From: Veillonella agrestimuris
Lineage (GTDB): Bacteria > Bacillota > Negativicutes > Veillonellales > Veillonellaceae
Direction: 5' to 3'
Length of the DNA: 61,617 bases
Assembly (NCBI RefSeq): GCF_943193065.1
Contig: NZ_CALPCS010000014.1
Span: 1-61,617, forward strand
Part shown: piece after piece, positions 29,057-37,836 of the stretch
Layout: every line of letters starts with the position of its first letter
Numbering within the stretch: position 1 is the first letter of the stretch
Program-made: the position numbers and the translations under genes
The notes under the pieces: generated by a model
What the model was told of the DNA's origin: nothing
Database searches by the model: none
Seen by the model: only the letters and a program-made list of their open reading frames with translations

Positions 29057-30541
29057 TTAGATCTCCTTAAGAGCTTGTCGCGCCTCTTCTCGATCATCAA
29101 AGTGAATCGTTTTATCTTTTAAGATTTGATAAGTTTCATGCCCTTTACCAGCAATGATGACCATATCGCCGGTTTTAGCTTCTCCAATTGCATGTTGAAT
29201 CGCTTCGCGGCGATCGATGATAACCTCGTAAGACGTTCCTTCTCGTAATCCTTCTTTCACACCTACTTCTACATCTTTTACGATTTGCACTGGATCTTCT
29301 GTGCGAGGATTGTCAGAAGTCACATAAATAACATCCCCATGTTCAGCTGCAATGCGTCCCATAATCGGACGTTTTGTAGCATCTCGGTCGCCACCGCAAC
29401 CAAATACAACGATAATGCGATTTTCTTTAATCGCTTCCGCTGTCTCTAAAATATTTTCCAACCCATCTGGTGTATGTGCATAATCAACAACAACAGCAAA
29501 ATCTTGTCCTTCTTCAACGAGCTCAAATCGGCCCGGTACAGAAGTAAATGTTTTCAACGCTTCTTCGATGGATTCCATAGAAATGCCTTCATGGATACAA
29601 GCGCCAATAGCTGCTAAAGTATTATACACATTAAATAATCCCGTTGTATTCATCGATACAGGATAGGCTTGATTATTATATTGCACTACATATTCACTAG
29701 ATTTAGTAGACATTTCAATGTGATTAGCATTGAGGGAACCAGCTCCACGAGTACTATACGTAATAATAGGGGCTGTCGTTTTTTCTACCACTTTTTCCCC
29801 ATATGGATCATCAATATTTATAACGGCCCCTTTTCGAAGTTTATGTTGGCCTTCATAGCTCACTTGTTCAAACAACTTGCATTTAGCGGCTAAATAATTA
29901 TCAAATGTTTTATGAAAGTCCAAATGGTCTTGTGTCAAATTAGTAAATACTGCCGTATCAAATTCAACACCAGCTACTCGACCTAAATCTAATGCATGAG
30001 AAGACACTTCCATAACGCAGTGGGAGACCCCTTCTTCTACCATTTGATGGAGAATATGTTGCAAATCAACTACATCTGGCGTCGTATTATTAATAGGATA
30101 AGTAGTATCTCCAATCATAATATGAACAGTGCCGATAACACCTACTTTGTGACCTTGAGCTTTCAAAATATGACGAATCATATGAGTGGTCGTCGTTTTC
30201 CCATTTGTTCCTGTCACACCGATCATGCGCATTTCATTAGCAGGGTAATCAAAGAAATACGGTACTGCATCCATCATTGCTTGACGCGTATCTGCTACAG
30301 TGATAACGCATACATCACCTCTCACCTTCACTGGTTTAGATACAACGACTGCAATAGCCCCTGCTGCAATAGCTTGATCAATGTAATCATGACCATCTAC
30401 AGTAGCCCCATCAAGGGCAATAAATAAACTATTCTCTTTCACTGCTCTCGAGTCCGCCGTAATATCTGCAATAGATACCTTTTGATGACCCGTCACAGAC
30501 TGGCTATCTATAACCGTAATGATATCTTGTAAAGATTTCAT
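29057..30541 (-). CDS. murE: UDP-MurNAc-L-Ala-D-Glu--meso-diaminopimelate ligase
   Basis: Adds the third amino acid of the stem peptide. GVTGTNGKTTTTHMIRH near 108 is the P-loop. The substrate-selecting loop reads SDNPRTEDP near 405: the DNPR motif is known to select meso-diaminopimelate, while lysine-adding enzymes lack it. Thus a meso-DAP wall is expected. The protein has 494 residues. It follows ftsL by 59 bases, with a hairpin in the gap where ftsI commonly lies. Confidence 0.97.
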   Translation of the reverse strand: MKSLQDIITVIDSQSVTGHQKVSIADITADSRAVKENSLFIALDGATVDGHDYIDQAIAAGAIAVVVSKPVKVRGDVCVITVADTRQAMMDAVPYFFDYPANEMRMIGVTGTNGKTTTTHMIRHILKAQGHKVGVIGTVHIMIGDTTYPINNTTPDVVDLQHILHQMVEEGVSHCVMEVSSHALDLGRVAGVEFDTAVFTNLTQDHLDFHKTFDNYLAAKCKLFEQVSYEGQHKLRKGAVINIDDPYGEKVVEKTTAPIITYSTRGAGSLNANHIEMSTKSSEYVVQYNNQAYPVSMNTTGLFNVYNTLAAIGACIHEGISMESIEEALKTFTSVPGRFELVEEGQDFAVVVDYAHTPDGLENILETAEAIKENRIIVVFGCGGDRDATKRPIMGRIAAEHGDVIYVTSDNPRTEDPVQIVKDVEVGVKEGLREGTSYEVIIDRREAIQHAIGEAKTGDMVIIAGKGHETYQILKDKTIHFDDREEARQALKEI

Positions 30542-30568
30542 GTCTATTCTCCTCTATATACGCAAATG

Positions 30569-30594
30569 AAAGCAGCTCCTACGAGAGCTGCTTT
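30569..30594 (-). other. Hairpin between ftsL and murE
   Basis: Ten-base arms AAAGCAGCTC and GAGCTGCTTT enclose a 6-base loop. On the minus strand TTTCATTTG follows, a broken T tract. It may be a partial terminator or attenuator separating mraZ-rsmH-ftsL from the mur genes. Confidence 0.6.
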
Positions 30595-30600
30595 GCCTGG

Positions 30601-31005
30601 CTAGTCTATAATTTGCTGTTTCGTTTGCACATTGCGTTCTGTAGTCGTACTTTTTGTGCTATATACAAAAGAATCAGGCAAAACCATTCCCAATGTTTCA
30701 GCTGCAATTTTTTGAACTCGCACTGGAGATTTTAATGATGCTACTTCTACACTAAGAGTATCGTTATCTTTAGTTAATTGTACTATAGCTGCCTGTGTTT
30801 TAACTACTTCATAACCTAATTTAGTAATATAAGCGTTCATAATCATAGCAACGAATAAAAAGCCTACTACTACAGCTATCCACTGTACTATAGTTTTCAG
30901 CGTAGGACTTAAATCGAAAACAATACTTTTGCTTTCTCGTTTCCCTTGTACCCCAACTAACACATCGCTTTTAACGCGGCCTACAGCAGCCTTTCTCGCT
31001 AACAT
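30601..31005 (-). CDS. ftsL: FtsL-like cell division protein
   Basis: A 134-residue bitopic membrane protein. A positively charged cytoplasmic tail precedes one helix at about 35-57 (TIVQWIAVVVGFLFVAMIMN), then a heptad-like coiled coil (TQAAIVQLTKDNDTLSVEVA) and the FtsL/DivIC-type ending IAAETLGMVLPD. Sequence identity in this family is low, so the call rests on topology and on its place just after rsmH. FtsL partners FtsQ and DivIC in the divisome; of these only FtsQ is in this window. Confidence 0.85.
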   Translation of the reverse strand: MLARKAAVGRVKSDVLVGVQGKRESKSIVFDLSPTLKTIVQWIAVVVGFLFVAMIMNAYITKLGYEVVKTQAAIVQLTKDNDTLSVEVASLKSPVRVQKIAAETLGMVLPDSFVYSTKSTTTERNVQTKQQIID

Positions 31006-31026
31006 TAAATCTAACCCCTTCCAACA

Positions 31027-31959
31027 CTACAATTTAATCCCCACTCTAAGTTTAGCGCTTCTCGATCTTGGATTTATCTCTATTTCCCTTTCACTTGGCT
31101 CGATGGCCTTATTTTTAGCCTTAATAACGGCTTTATTATTACATACACATACCGGTAAGTTTGGCGGACATACACAAGCTGTACTCAACTCTTTAAAAGT
31201 TTGTTTTGTAATTCGATCTTCTAAAGAATGAAATGTAATAACGCCGATTCTCCCATTCGGTTTCAACAGTTCCACAGCATCTACAAAGCTATCGTGTAAA
31301 ATAGCTAATTCGCGGTTCACTTCAATACGAATCGCTTGAAATGTACGTTTTGCCGGATGTGGTCCATCTTGTCGAGCTTTCGCAGGTATTGCTTTTTTGA
31401 TAATACTTACGAGCTCACCGGTTGTTATAATTCTTTGTGTATTACGAGCATCTACGATAAAATCAACAATACGTTTTGCCCATCGTTCTTCACCGTAGTC
31501 TTTAATAATTCTAACTAAGTCTTCATAGCTATATTCATTCACTACTATTTCAGCAGTTAATGGCGCGTCTTTGTCCATACGCATATCGAGAGGTCCGTCA
31601 TTCATATAGGAAAACCCTCTCTCTGGCGTATCTAATTGATAACTAGAAACCCCTAAATCAAATATAAAACCATCTACCTCATGAATACCATGAGATTGAA
31701 GAGCTTCTTTCAAGTTCGCAAAATTTGTCGGTATCGTCAGCACTTTGCAAGGCAAATTAGACAATCGTTCTCTTGCCACGGCTAAGGCATCTTCGTCTTG
31801 ATCTAGACCTACAATCATGCCTTCCGGAGTTAATCGTTCCCCTAAAGCATGAGCATGACCTGCACCACCCAAAGTGCAATCCACATATATTCCATTTGGA
31901 TCAGTAAGCACAGAATCTACCGTTTCATGCAATAATACACTGACATGATTAAATTCCAC
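31027..31959 (-). CDS. rsmH: 16S rRNA (cytosine1402-N4)-methyltransferase
   Basis: The MraW methyltransferase, which methylates C1402 in the ribosomal P site. The 310-residue protein begins HVSVLLHETVDSV, has the SAM loop YVDCTLGGAGHAHAL near 27-41, and FDLGVSSYQLDTPERGFSY near 100. It lies 11 bases after mraZ in the canonical dcw order. Confidence 0.98.
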   Translation of the reverse strand: MEFNHVSVLLHETVDSVLTDPNGIYVDCTLGGAGHAHALGERLTPEGMIVGLDQDEDALAVARERLSNLPCKVLTIPTNFANLKEALQSHGIHEVDGFIFDLGVSSYQLDTPERGFSYMNDGPLDMRMDKDAPLTAEIVVNEYSYEDLVRIIKDYGEERWAKRIVDFIVDARNTQRIITTGELVSIIKKAIPAKARQDGPHPAKRTFQAIRIEVNRELAILHDSFVDAVELLKPNGRIGVITFHSLEDRITKQTFKELSTACVCPPNLPVCVCNNKAVIKAKNKAIEPSEREIEINPRSRSAKLRVGIKL

Positions 31960-31970
31960 GATAGTCCTCC

Positions 31971-32402
31971 TTACAGATTTAAATCATCTAAGCCTTCTGC
32001 AAAAGCTTCGATACTGCCATATACATCATTGCTATAATCGTCGTAATGTTCGCGACCCCAAATTTCTACATGATCACCAGCGCCGATAATGACAACGTCT
32101 TTTTGCAATTTTGCATGTTCTCGTAACGGCTTTGATACGAGAATACGCCCTTGTTTATCAAATTCAAGTTCCACAGCGCTACCAAAATAGAAGCGTTTAA
32201 TGGCCCTTGCATTGACCTTTGTTGATGGTAGTGAATTTAGTTTCTGGCACAATTTGTCCCATGATTCTTCGGTGTAGATGGTAATACAATTATCTAGTCC
32301 ATTGGCAAGAATACAATGATCGCCTAGCTGTTCACGTATTTTAGCAGGTATAATCAACCGCCCTTTTGTATCAATAGTGTGGTTATATTCTCCTATGAAC
32401 AT
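31971..32402 (-). CDS. mraZ: Transcriptional regulator MraZ
   Basis: A 143-residue protein with two AbrB-like SpoVT/MraZ domains: MFIGEYNHTIDTKGRLIIPAK at the N terminus and FYFGSAVELEFDKQGRILVSK near 70-90, each holding the D-x-x-G-R motif. MraZ forms a ring and binds short direct repeats in front of its own gene to control the division cluster. Such GTGG repeats are present in the promoter here. It is the first gene of the cluster. Confidence 0.97.
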   Translation of the reverse strand: MFIGEYNHTIDTKGRLIIPAKIREQLGDHCILANGLDNCITIYTEESWDKLCQKLNSLPSTKVNARAIKRFYFGSAVELEFDKQGRILVSKPLREHAKLQKDVVIIGAGDHVEIWGREHYDDYSNDVYGSIEAFAEGLDDLNL

Positions 32403-32429
32403 CTTGTATCACCGCCCTTTCATCACTAT

Positions 32430-32475
32430 CCACCACTATATGGTAAATTCTACCACATTCCCCCACTATGTACAA
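32430..32475 (-). promoter_or_regulatory. mraZ promoter with GTGG repeats (candidate MraZ boxes)
   Basis: Minus strand: -35 TTGTAC (32470-32475), a 17-base spacer and -10 TAGAAT preceded by TG (32447-32452). The spacer itself holds two GTGG units at exactly 10-base spacing (complement at 32453-32456 and 32463-32466). A third cluster, GTGGTGG (complement at 32430-32436), follows the -10. This matches the tandem-repeat layout of known MraZ sites. Confidence 0.75.
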
Positions 32476-32630
32476 CAAAATTTCCCTAAAATATGACAAA
32501 TTTATATTTTTTTTATAATTATTTTTTTATTTTCTTCTTTTTTCTCCAATTTTCGCAAACGTACGTTCTATTTTATAGCCTAAAAAAATAGTGGTGTACC
32601 TCAGTTTTATAAAATCCCTATATCCGTTCT

Positions 32631-32644
32631 CCACCTTTCACCAC
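32631..32644 (-). promoter_or_regulatory. Distal pair of GTGG repeats upstream of mraZ
   Basis: GTGGTGAAAGGTGG on the minus strand repeats GTGG with the same 10-base period as the promoter-proximal pair, about 170 bases upstream. It may be an auxiliary MraZ site. The rest of 32403-32800 is very AT-rich and holds no gene. Confidence 0.45.
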
Positions 32645-32660
32645 TTTTAGGCATACAAAA

Positions 32661-32698
32661 AAGACCCATTGGTGCATATTATTACACCAATGGGTCTT
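32661..32698 (-). terminator. Terminator after the thioredoxin gene
   Basis: Perfect 14-base arms AAGACCCATTGGTG and CACCAATGGGTCTT around a 10-base loop, then six T on the minus strand. It separates the thioredoxin gene from the mraZ promoter. Confidence 0.9.
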
Positions 32699-32804
32699 AT
32701 ATATGTATATAATTATAACAATCGAACTAGTTTATCTCATAATTCACCACATATCTCTATGAGACAGTAAGTTCAATAGACTAGTGATTATCTATAATGG
32801 CTAA

Positions 32805-33125
32805 TTAGAATTGGGCTTCAATAGCGCCTTGTAAATCACCTTTTGGTAAGAAACCAATTTTACGATCTACTACTTTACCATCTTTAATAATTACAAATGT
32901 AGGTAATACTTCTACTTGTAATTCACGAGCCAAATCTGGTTCTTCGTCAGCATTCACTTTCACAATAGTCGCTTTGCCTTCTAATTCACCAGCAATCTCT
33001 TCAACAACTGGCATCATACGGATGCAATAACCACACCAAGGAGCCCAGAAATCAATGACAGCTACGCCACCTTGTTCCAATAAACCTTGATATTCTGCTG
33101 TTTTTAGTTCTTTTAATTCGCTCAT
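32805..33125 (-). CDS. Thioredoxin-like protein with a CGYC active site
   Basis: A 106-residue thioredoxin-fold protein. The redox motif is WAPWCGYCIRMMP at about residues 26-38, with Tyr in place of the Pro of classical thioredoxin (CGPC). The cis-Pro loop VLPTFVIIKDG and the FWAPWC frame are normal. A changed dipeptide between the Cys shifts redox potential, so a special partner is possible. ATG at 33125 is chosen because GGAGGG is then well placed; this site overlaps the stop of the preceding gene. Last gene before a terminator. Confidence 0.9.
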   Translation of the reverse strand: MSELKELKTAEYQGLLEQGGVAVIDFWAPWCGYCIRMMPVVEEIAGELEGKATIVKVNADEEPDLARELQVEVLPTFVIIKDGKVVDRKIGFLPKGDLQGAIEAQF

Positions 33126-33136
33126 GACATACCCTC

Positions 33137-33511
33137 CTAAGGTAATTGAATTAATACGCAATCTTGAATCACATGTAATCCCGCCTGATTTGCTTTTTTT
33201 AGTACTGATGGTTTATCCGCACCTGGTTGCAACCATACAGTGGGAATACCTAATGTAACACATTCATCAATAGCTGCTAAACCAGCTGATTCAGGCACAA
33301 CAAAGTCTACTACAGACGGTACCACCGGAAGATCAGATAGACTCGGATAACATGTATCACCATCAATGCTAGCTACATTGGGATTTACCGGATAGACTTC
33401 ATATCCATGATCTTTTAAGCATTTATAAATCTTATACCCAAACTTATCGGTTTTATGAGTAGCCCCAATAACGGCCCAAATCTTTTCAGCTAAAGCATCT
33501 CTAACAGTCAT
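33137..33511 (-). CDS. CoA-binding (YccU-type) protein
   Basis: A 124-residue Rossmann-fold protein of the CoA_binding_2 family. WAVIGATHKTDKFGYKIYKC near the N terminus is the nucleotide loop, followed by YEVYPVNPNVASIDGD and the C-terminal GIPTVWLQPGADK. Family members bind CoA in crystals, but their role is unknown. The start was moved to ATG 33511 (MTVRDAL), preceded by GAGGTGA. It probably shares a transcript with the thioredoxin gene 11 bases downstream. Confidence 0.88.
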   Translation of the reverse strand: MTVRDALAEKIWAVIGATHKTDKFGYKIYKCLKDHGYEVYPVNPNVASIDGDTCYPSLSDLPVVPSVVDFVVPESAGLAAIDECVTLGIPTVWLQPGADKPSVLKKANQAGLHVIQDCVLIQLP

Positions 33512-33593
33512 GCTATCACCTCTTATACTATTATAATAAAACATCGAAAAAAGTCAATATTACGCATTGAATATTTTCAAAGTATCCAACATA

Positions 33594-34541
33594 TCAGAAG
33601 ACACCATCAACGATAATACTCTTCTGCTTCAATAGCTCTGTATTAATTGAACGTTCTAGTAATTCATCTAAAGATATACGAGGATTACTACTAGGTTGAA
33701 TCAAGCCTGCCAACATAGCTAATTCTCCAAGTATACGATTGGGTTCCCACTGCAAAGCTCTTAATTCTCGTATCGTGATACTCTGCTGTCGTTTTGACAA
33801 TCGATGACCATCACTATCGATTAAAAGAGGAGCATGACTGTATCGTGGAGAAACAGCTCCTAAGAGATTATACAAATATAATTGTTGCGGTGTCGTATCT
33901 AATAAATCTTGCCCTCTCACAACTTCAGTAATGCCCATCTGTATATCATCGATGACGACGGCTAAATTATAAGCATACATGCCATCACCACGGCGCAGAA
34001 CGAAATCATCTATACCACCTTGCAATGTATAACACTGTTCACCTTGATATATATCATCAAAATAAAAAGTCCCTGTTTCTACCTTCACACGATAGGATGG
34101 CACTTTTTCTTCCATTCGCTTCTCTACTTCAGAAATAGTTAAGTGGCGACAATGACCGTCATAATGATGAACTATTTCCCCCCGATGCGGCGCAGACGCA
34201 ATAGATTGCACTCTTGTACGATTACAGAAACAAGGATACGTTAAAGCTCTATCCCCTAAAGATTGTAAAACTTCATCATATAGATGGAGTCGTTCACTTT
34301 GCCAATAAGATAACTGAGGACCGCCTACTCGTGGACCTTCATCCCAATCAAAGCCAAGCCACTCCAAATCATCTAACAATGCTTCTCCATAGTCTCGTTT
34401 CGATCGTTGCAAATCGATATCTTCTATACGGACTACATATGTACCTTGTTGCTGTCTCGTCGATAGATACGATAAAAGGACAATCCACACGTTGCCTAAG
34501 TGAATATATCCCGTAGGGCTCGGCGCGAATCGTCCTTTCAT
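33594..34541 (-). CDS. gluQ: Glutamyl-Q tRNA(Asp) synthetase
   Basis: Attaches glutamate to queuosine at position 34 of tRNA(Asp). The 315-residue protein is a GluRS catalytic core without an anticodon-binding domain. RFAPSPTGYIHLGN gives the HIGH motif, GHRLSKRQQ the KMSKS-like motif, and CFCNRTRVQS followed by a later Tyr and Cys (YDGHCRH) the zinc site typical of GluQ-RS. AAGGAG precedes the start. It lies 112 bases after the M16C peptidase gene. Confidence 0.93.
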   Translation of the reverse strand: MKGRFAPSPTGYIHLGNVWIVLLSYLSTRQQQGTYVVRIEDIDLQRSKRDYGEALLDDLEWLGFDWDEGPRVGGPQLSYWQSERLHLYDEVLQSLGDRALTYPCFCNRTRVQSIASAPHRGEIVHHYDGHCRHLTISEVEKRMEEKVPSYRVKVETGTFYFDDIYQGEQCYTLQGGIDDFVLRRGDGMYAYNLAVVIDDIQMGITEVVRGQDLLDTTPQQLYLYNLLGAVSPRYSHAPLLIDSDGHRLSKRQQSITIRELRALQWEPNRILGELAMLAGLIQPSSNPRISLDELLERSINTELLKQKSIIVDGVF

Positions 34542-34653
34542 AATAACTCCTTAATGACACCAATTCATGATGAATCGTCACTCAACTGATAATGTAATAG
34601 TAATGAAATCATCTATACCAAGATGATATGACAATAATTCTCTAATGACTATA

Positions 34654-37557
34654 TTATCCCAAAGAAACAATGTTGTCGAATAGACCAGAGTCTTTGATTT
34701 TGCTTTCATTACCCATGGAGCAAATATTGTTATCCTGTAATACCGCTTCTACTACATCTGCAAGGGCTGCAATATCTTCTGGTTGACAGGCAATCACTTG
34801 TTTGCGGAATTCGATTTTATCATCTAAATTTACACCGCTAAAATAGATTCCCATAGCGCGAGGACCTCGCAAAGATGGTGTCATCGGCAAATCTAAACCA
34901 CTCATAGTACCGATAATATATTTGCGCATTTCTCGGTCAGACAATGTAAAGTTACGCAAATACTCTGGTAACTCTTTATATACATTATACGTCTCTACAA
35001 GATTTGGATCTCGATAACTGCAGAAAATCATATTGCCATCATCAAAGAAATTAGCAAAGGCCCCATAAGCACCGCCTTGTACACGAATGCGAATCCAAAG
35101 GTATTCATAACGTAAAATCGTTTCCAATACACTCATTGGACCTACATGTTTAAATCCATGATCGATGAAATTACCACCTTGTGCTACATACTGCACTTTA
35201 CCAGCTGTAGCAATCCCGTCATTAGTGCTGCCTTTCGTTAAGTCTAATACATTGCGTGGTAATTCTTCTGTATTCCATTTAGCCAGTGCTGGTGTTACTA
35301 AATCAGTAAAGGAATTGAGTTCTCCTTCTTCTCCAACAAACATAATATCTACATTATTAGCGCGGAAAATTTTGCGGCTCACTTCTTTTAACTTATCAGG
35401 TAATAGTGGCAATGCTGCTGGGTTATTCGCTAGTTCACTAATTTTTTGATAGAACCCTAAATTGCCATCATCTCGGAATTTACCAACTTTAGACACTTTT
35501 GCAAGAACACGTTGACTCACGATAGTATTGCCTCGGCGGAAGGCTTCATTATCCCAAATGACTTTACTTTCTTGTACTAATTCAGTCAAACGGCTTACAT
35601 CGCTAAAATCTGCAGCTTGAACGACTTCGTCCATAATGCGGCATAAATCAGGCAATTTAGAATGCAAGGATTTACTGCGCACAATCATAAGCGGTGCAAA
35701 TTCATCGCGTTTGCCGTCTTTTGCAATCGCCGTAATATCGGCACTAAGACCACCGAGATTTAAATTAATATCTTTTGCCAAATCTGCGTAAGGACGAGTT
35801 GTATCAACACGACCAATAATATTACTAATAATATCGGCGTAGAATAGTTCATCTTCAGTGAGGCAATCAAGTCCAAAATAGTACGCTACATAGTTAATGC
35901 CTTTTGTAAAAGTCGGCACAAAATGAAGTTTTGCTGCTCCAATCGTACTTTCACGACGCTCTACAGCCTCAATATTTGGATTAAGATCGCTTAATTCTAA
36001 AAGAGGAATCGATGCCAATGCTTCTTCGCTATCTGGCATTTCTTGACGCTCTTTAAGCCGTTTCGTTTGCTCTACAATAGCTTCCAATTCTTCTTGGGAC
36101 ATAGAGGCTTTAATAGCAGCTAACTTAGCTTTTTCTTCGGCTTCTTTTTTCTCTTGTAATCCTTGTTCTGGATACATAGAGACAATTGCTTTATGGTGGT
36201 TTTCTAAAATAAAATGACGGATTAAGTCTTCAAAATACGTCGTTTTAAGACCATTTCGAATATTCACTAAGCACTCTTCATAGTGCAACAATTCTAATGG
36301 ATCATTACCATATAACCAGTTGTCCATCATGCGAATGACATAGGCAAGGCCAATAGGACGACCGCCAAAATCATTTTCCCGAAGAGCAAACTCAATGCTA
36401 TTCAAAGACGCTTCTAAAAGCTCTTTATCGATACCTTCTTCACAAAGTTTCGCCAATGTAGATTCTACGATGGATTGTAATTCCATTTGTTTTTCCATAG
36501 TAGAGCCAGAAGCATGGACAGCCCACATGGGTTGACGAATACTATCTAAATAGTAACCGCTTACATCAGAACCGATACCTGCTTTCACCAACGCTTGTTT
36601 CAATGGCGCTGCTGGAGACGTCAACAAAGCGTGAGTCAATACTTCAAAAGCTAAGCTTTGTTCTGGCGTTACCTCTGGTAGCACATAAGATAAAGCGTGC
36701 AATGTACGATTATCTAAGCTTTCATCAGAACCAACGCCATATGGATACGATACGACTTTACCTTCTTTAAAAGGCTCTTGTAACGTCACTTCTGTATCTA
36801 CATCAATAGCATCAAAATGGCTCAAATATTCATCATTGATAAAGCGTAATTGCTCTTCAATATCCATAGCGCCATACAAGAAAATATAACTATTTGATGG
36901 ATGGTAATGAACGCGATAGAATTCTTGGAATCCTTCATAAGTCAATTCAGGAATGACATCAGGATTACCTCCAGAATCGACCCCATACGTCGTATTTGGG
37001 AATAATTCATGCATCAATTCACGTTCGAGAACGGAATCAGGAGACGAATACACGCCTTTCATTTCATTAAATACGACCCCTTTGTAAGTCAATTCATCCT
37101 CTACATTGTCAAGCTCATAGTGCCAGCCTTCCTGCATGAGAATTTCTGGATCATTAGCAGCGCGTGGATATAGAACGGCATCTAAATAGACATCCATTAA
37201 ATTGCGGAAATCTTTATCATTTTTACTAGCCACAGGATACATCGTTTTGTCAGGATATGTCATGGCATTTAAAAATGTGTTGAGAGAACCTTTAACAAGC
37301 TCTACAAAAGGCTCTTTCAAAGGAAATTTGCGAGAACCGCACAATACGGAGTGTTCCATAATATGTGCTACACCAGTACTATCTTTTGGTGTCGTTCTAA
37401 AGGCAATGTTAAATACTTTATTTGAATCTGGTGAATCTATATAAATAAGACGGGCACCGGATTTTTCATGTTTCATTTCATAAGCAGTGCCATTGATTTC
37501 ATCAATTCGCTCTACTCGATGTAGTCTAAAACCAGAATAGATTTTATTTAATTCCAT
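34654..37557 (-). CDS. M16C zinc peptidase (PreP/insulinase-like)
   Basis: A 967-residue metallopeptidase. The inverted zinc motif H-x2-E-H is at His65-Glu68-His69 (HIMEHSVLCGSRKFPLKEPF), with the third ligand in VVFNEMKGVYSSP near 166. Four M16 half-domains fit the length, with the second pair inactive, and a coiled hinge at about 460-510 is rich in Glu/Lys. Bacterial and organellar homologues degrade short peptides and cleaved presequences in a closed chamber. No signal peptide is visible, so it is probably cytoplasmic. Confidence 0.93.
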   Translation of the reverse strand: MELNKIYSGFRLHRVERIDEINGTAYEMKHEKSGARLIYIDSPDSNKVFNIAFRTTPKDSTGVAHIMEHSVLCGSRKFPLKEPFVELVKGSLNTFLNAMTYPDKTMYPVASKNDKDFRNLMDVYLDAVLYPRAANDPEILMQEGWHYELDNVEDELTYKGVVFNEMKGVYSSPDSVLERELMHELFPNTTYGVDSGGNPDVIPELTYEGFQEFYRVHYHPSNSYIFLYGAMDIEEQLRFINDEYLSHFDAIDVDTEVTLQEPFKEGKVVSYPYGVGSDESLDNRTLHALSYVLPEVTPEQSLAFEVLTHALLTSPAAPLKQALVKAGIGSDVSGYYLDSIRQPMWAVHASGSTMEKQMELQSIVESTLAKLCEEGIDKELLEASLNSIEFALRENDFGGRPIGLAYVIRMMDNWLYGNDPLELLHYEECLVNIRNGLKTTYFEDLIRHFILENHHKAIVSMYPEQGLQEKKEAEEKAKLAAIKASMSQEELEAIVEQTKRLKERQEMPDSEEALASIPLLELSDLNPNIEAVERRESTIGAAKLHFVPTFTKGINYVAYYFGLDCLTEDELFYADIISNIIGRVDTTRPYADLAKDINLNLGGLSADITAIAKDGKRDEFAPLMIVRSKSLHSKLPDLCRIMDEVVQAADFSDVSRLTELVQESKVIWDNEAFRRGNTIVSQRVLAKVSKVGKFRDDGNLGFYQKISELANNPAALPLLPDKLKEVSRKIFRANNVDIMFVGEEGELNSFTDLVTPALAKWNTEELPRNVLDLTKGSTNDGIATAGKVQYVAQGGNFIDHGFKHVGPMSVLETILRYEYLWIRIRVQGGAYGAFANFFDDGNMIFCSYRDPNLVETYNVYKELPEYLRNFTLSDREMRKYIIGTMSGLDLPMTPSLRGPRAMGIYFSGVNLDDKIEFRKQVIACQPEDIAALADVVEAVLQDNNICSMGNESKIKDSGLFDNIVSLG

Positions 37558-37633
37558 TTCGTCCCTTCTTTCTTATTAAATGACACTGCACAACTTACTA
37601 TATACATAAGTTTAATGCTAGTGTTTATTTTTA

Positions 37634-37642
37634 ATTATATCA
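37634..37642 (-). promoter_or_regulatory. Extended -10 promoter of the M16C peptidase gene
   Basis: TGATATAAT on the minus strand fits TGnTATAAT; no good -35 is seen. It lies in an extremely AT-rich stretch about 75 bases before the start codon. Nothing else genic was seen in 37558-37750. Confidence 0.5.
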
Positions 37643-37756
37643 TATTGAATATTTTAAATCTAATTTATAAGAATATATATAGAAATAATACTGAATACAT
37701 AACTCAGTTATATTCTTATAAATCGATGATGTTATCATCTCAATTTATAAACAAAA

Positions 37757-37830
37757 AAGAACACCCCCTCATGTGTCTCCTATTCTGCTATCATTAGCAG
37801 TCAAAATACACATGTACGGAAGGTGCTCTT
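37757..37830 (-). terminator. Long branched hairpin, terminator of the lysC unit
   Basis: Outer arms AAGAACACC and GGTGCTCTT (one G-T pair on the RNA) enclose a second stem CATGTGT/ACACATG and an inner hairpin CTGCTA-TCAT-TAGCAG. On the minus strand six T follow. It is much longer than a usual terminator and directly follows the 105-residue gene. Confidence 0.75.
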
Positions 37831-37836
37831 TCTAAA

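Noticed and set aside
37615..37797. 60-codon open frame in AT-rich DNA between the peptidase and the lysC unit
   Set aside because: No ribosome site, very biased Ile/Asn/Tyr composition, and its end overlaps the branched terminator; it looks like chance.
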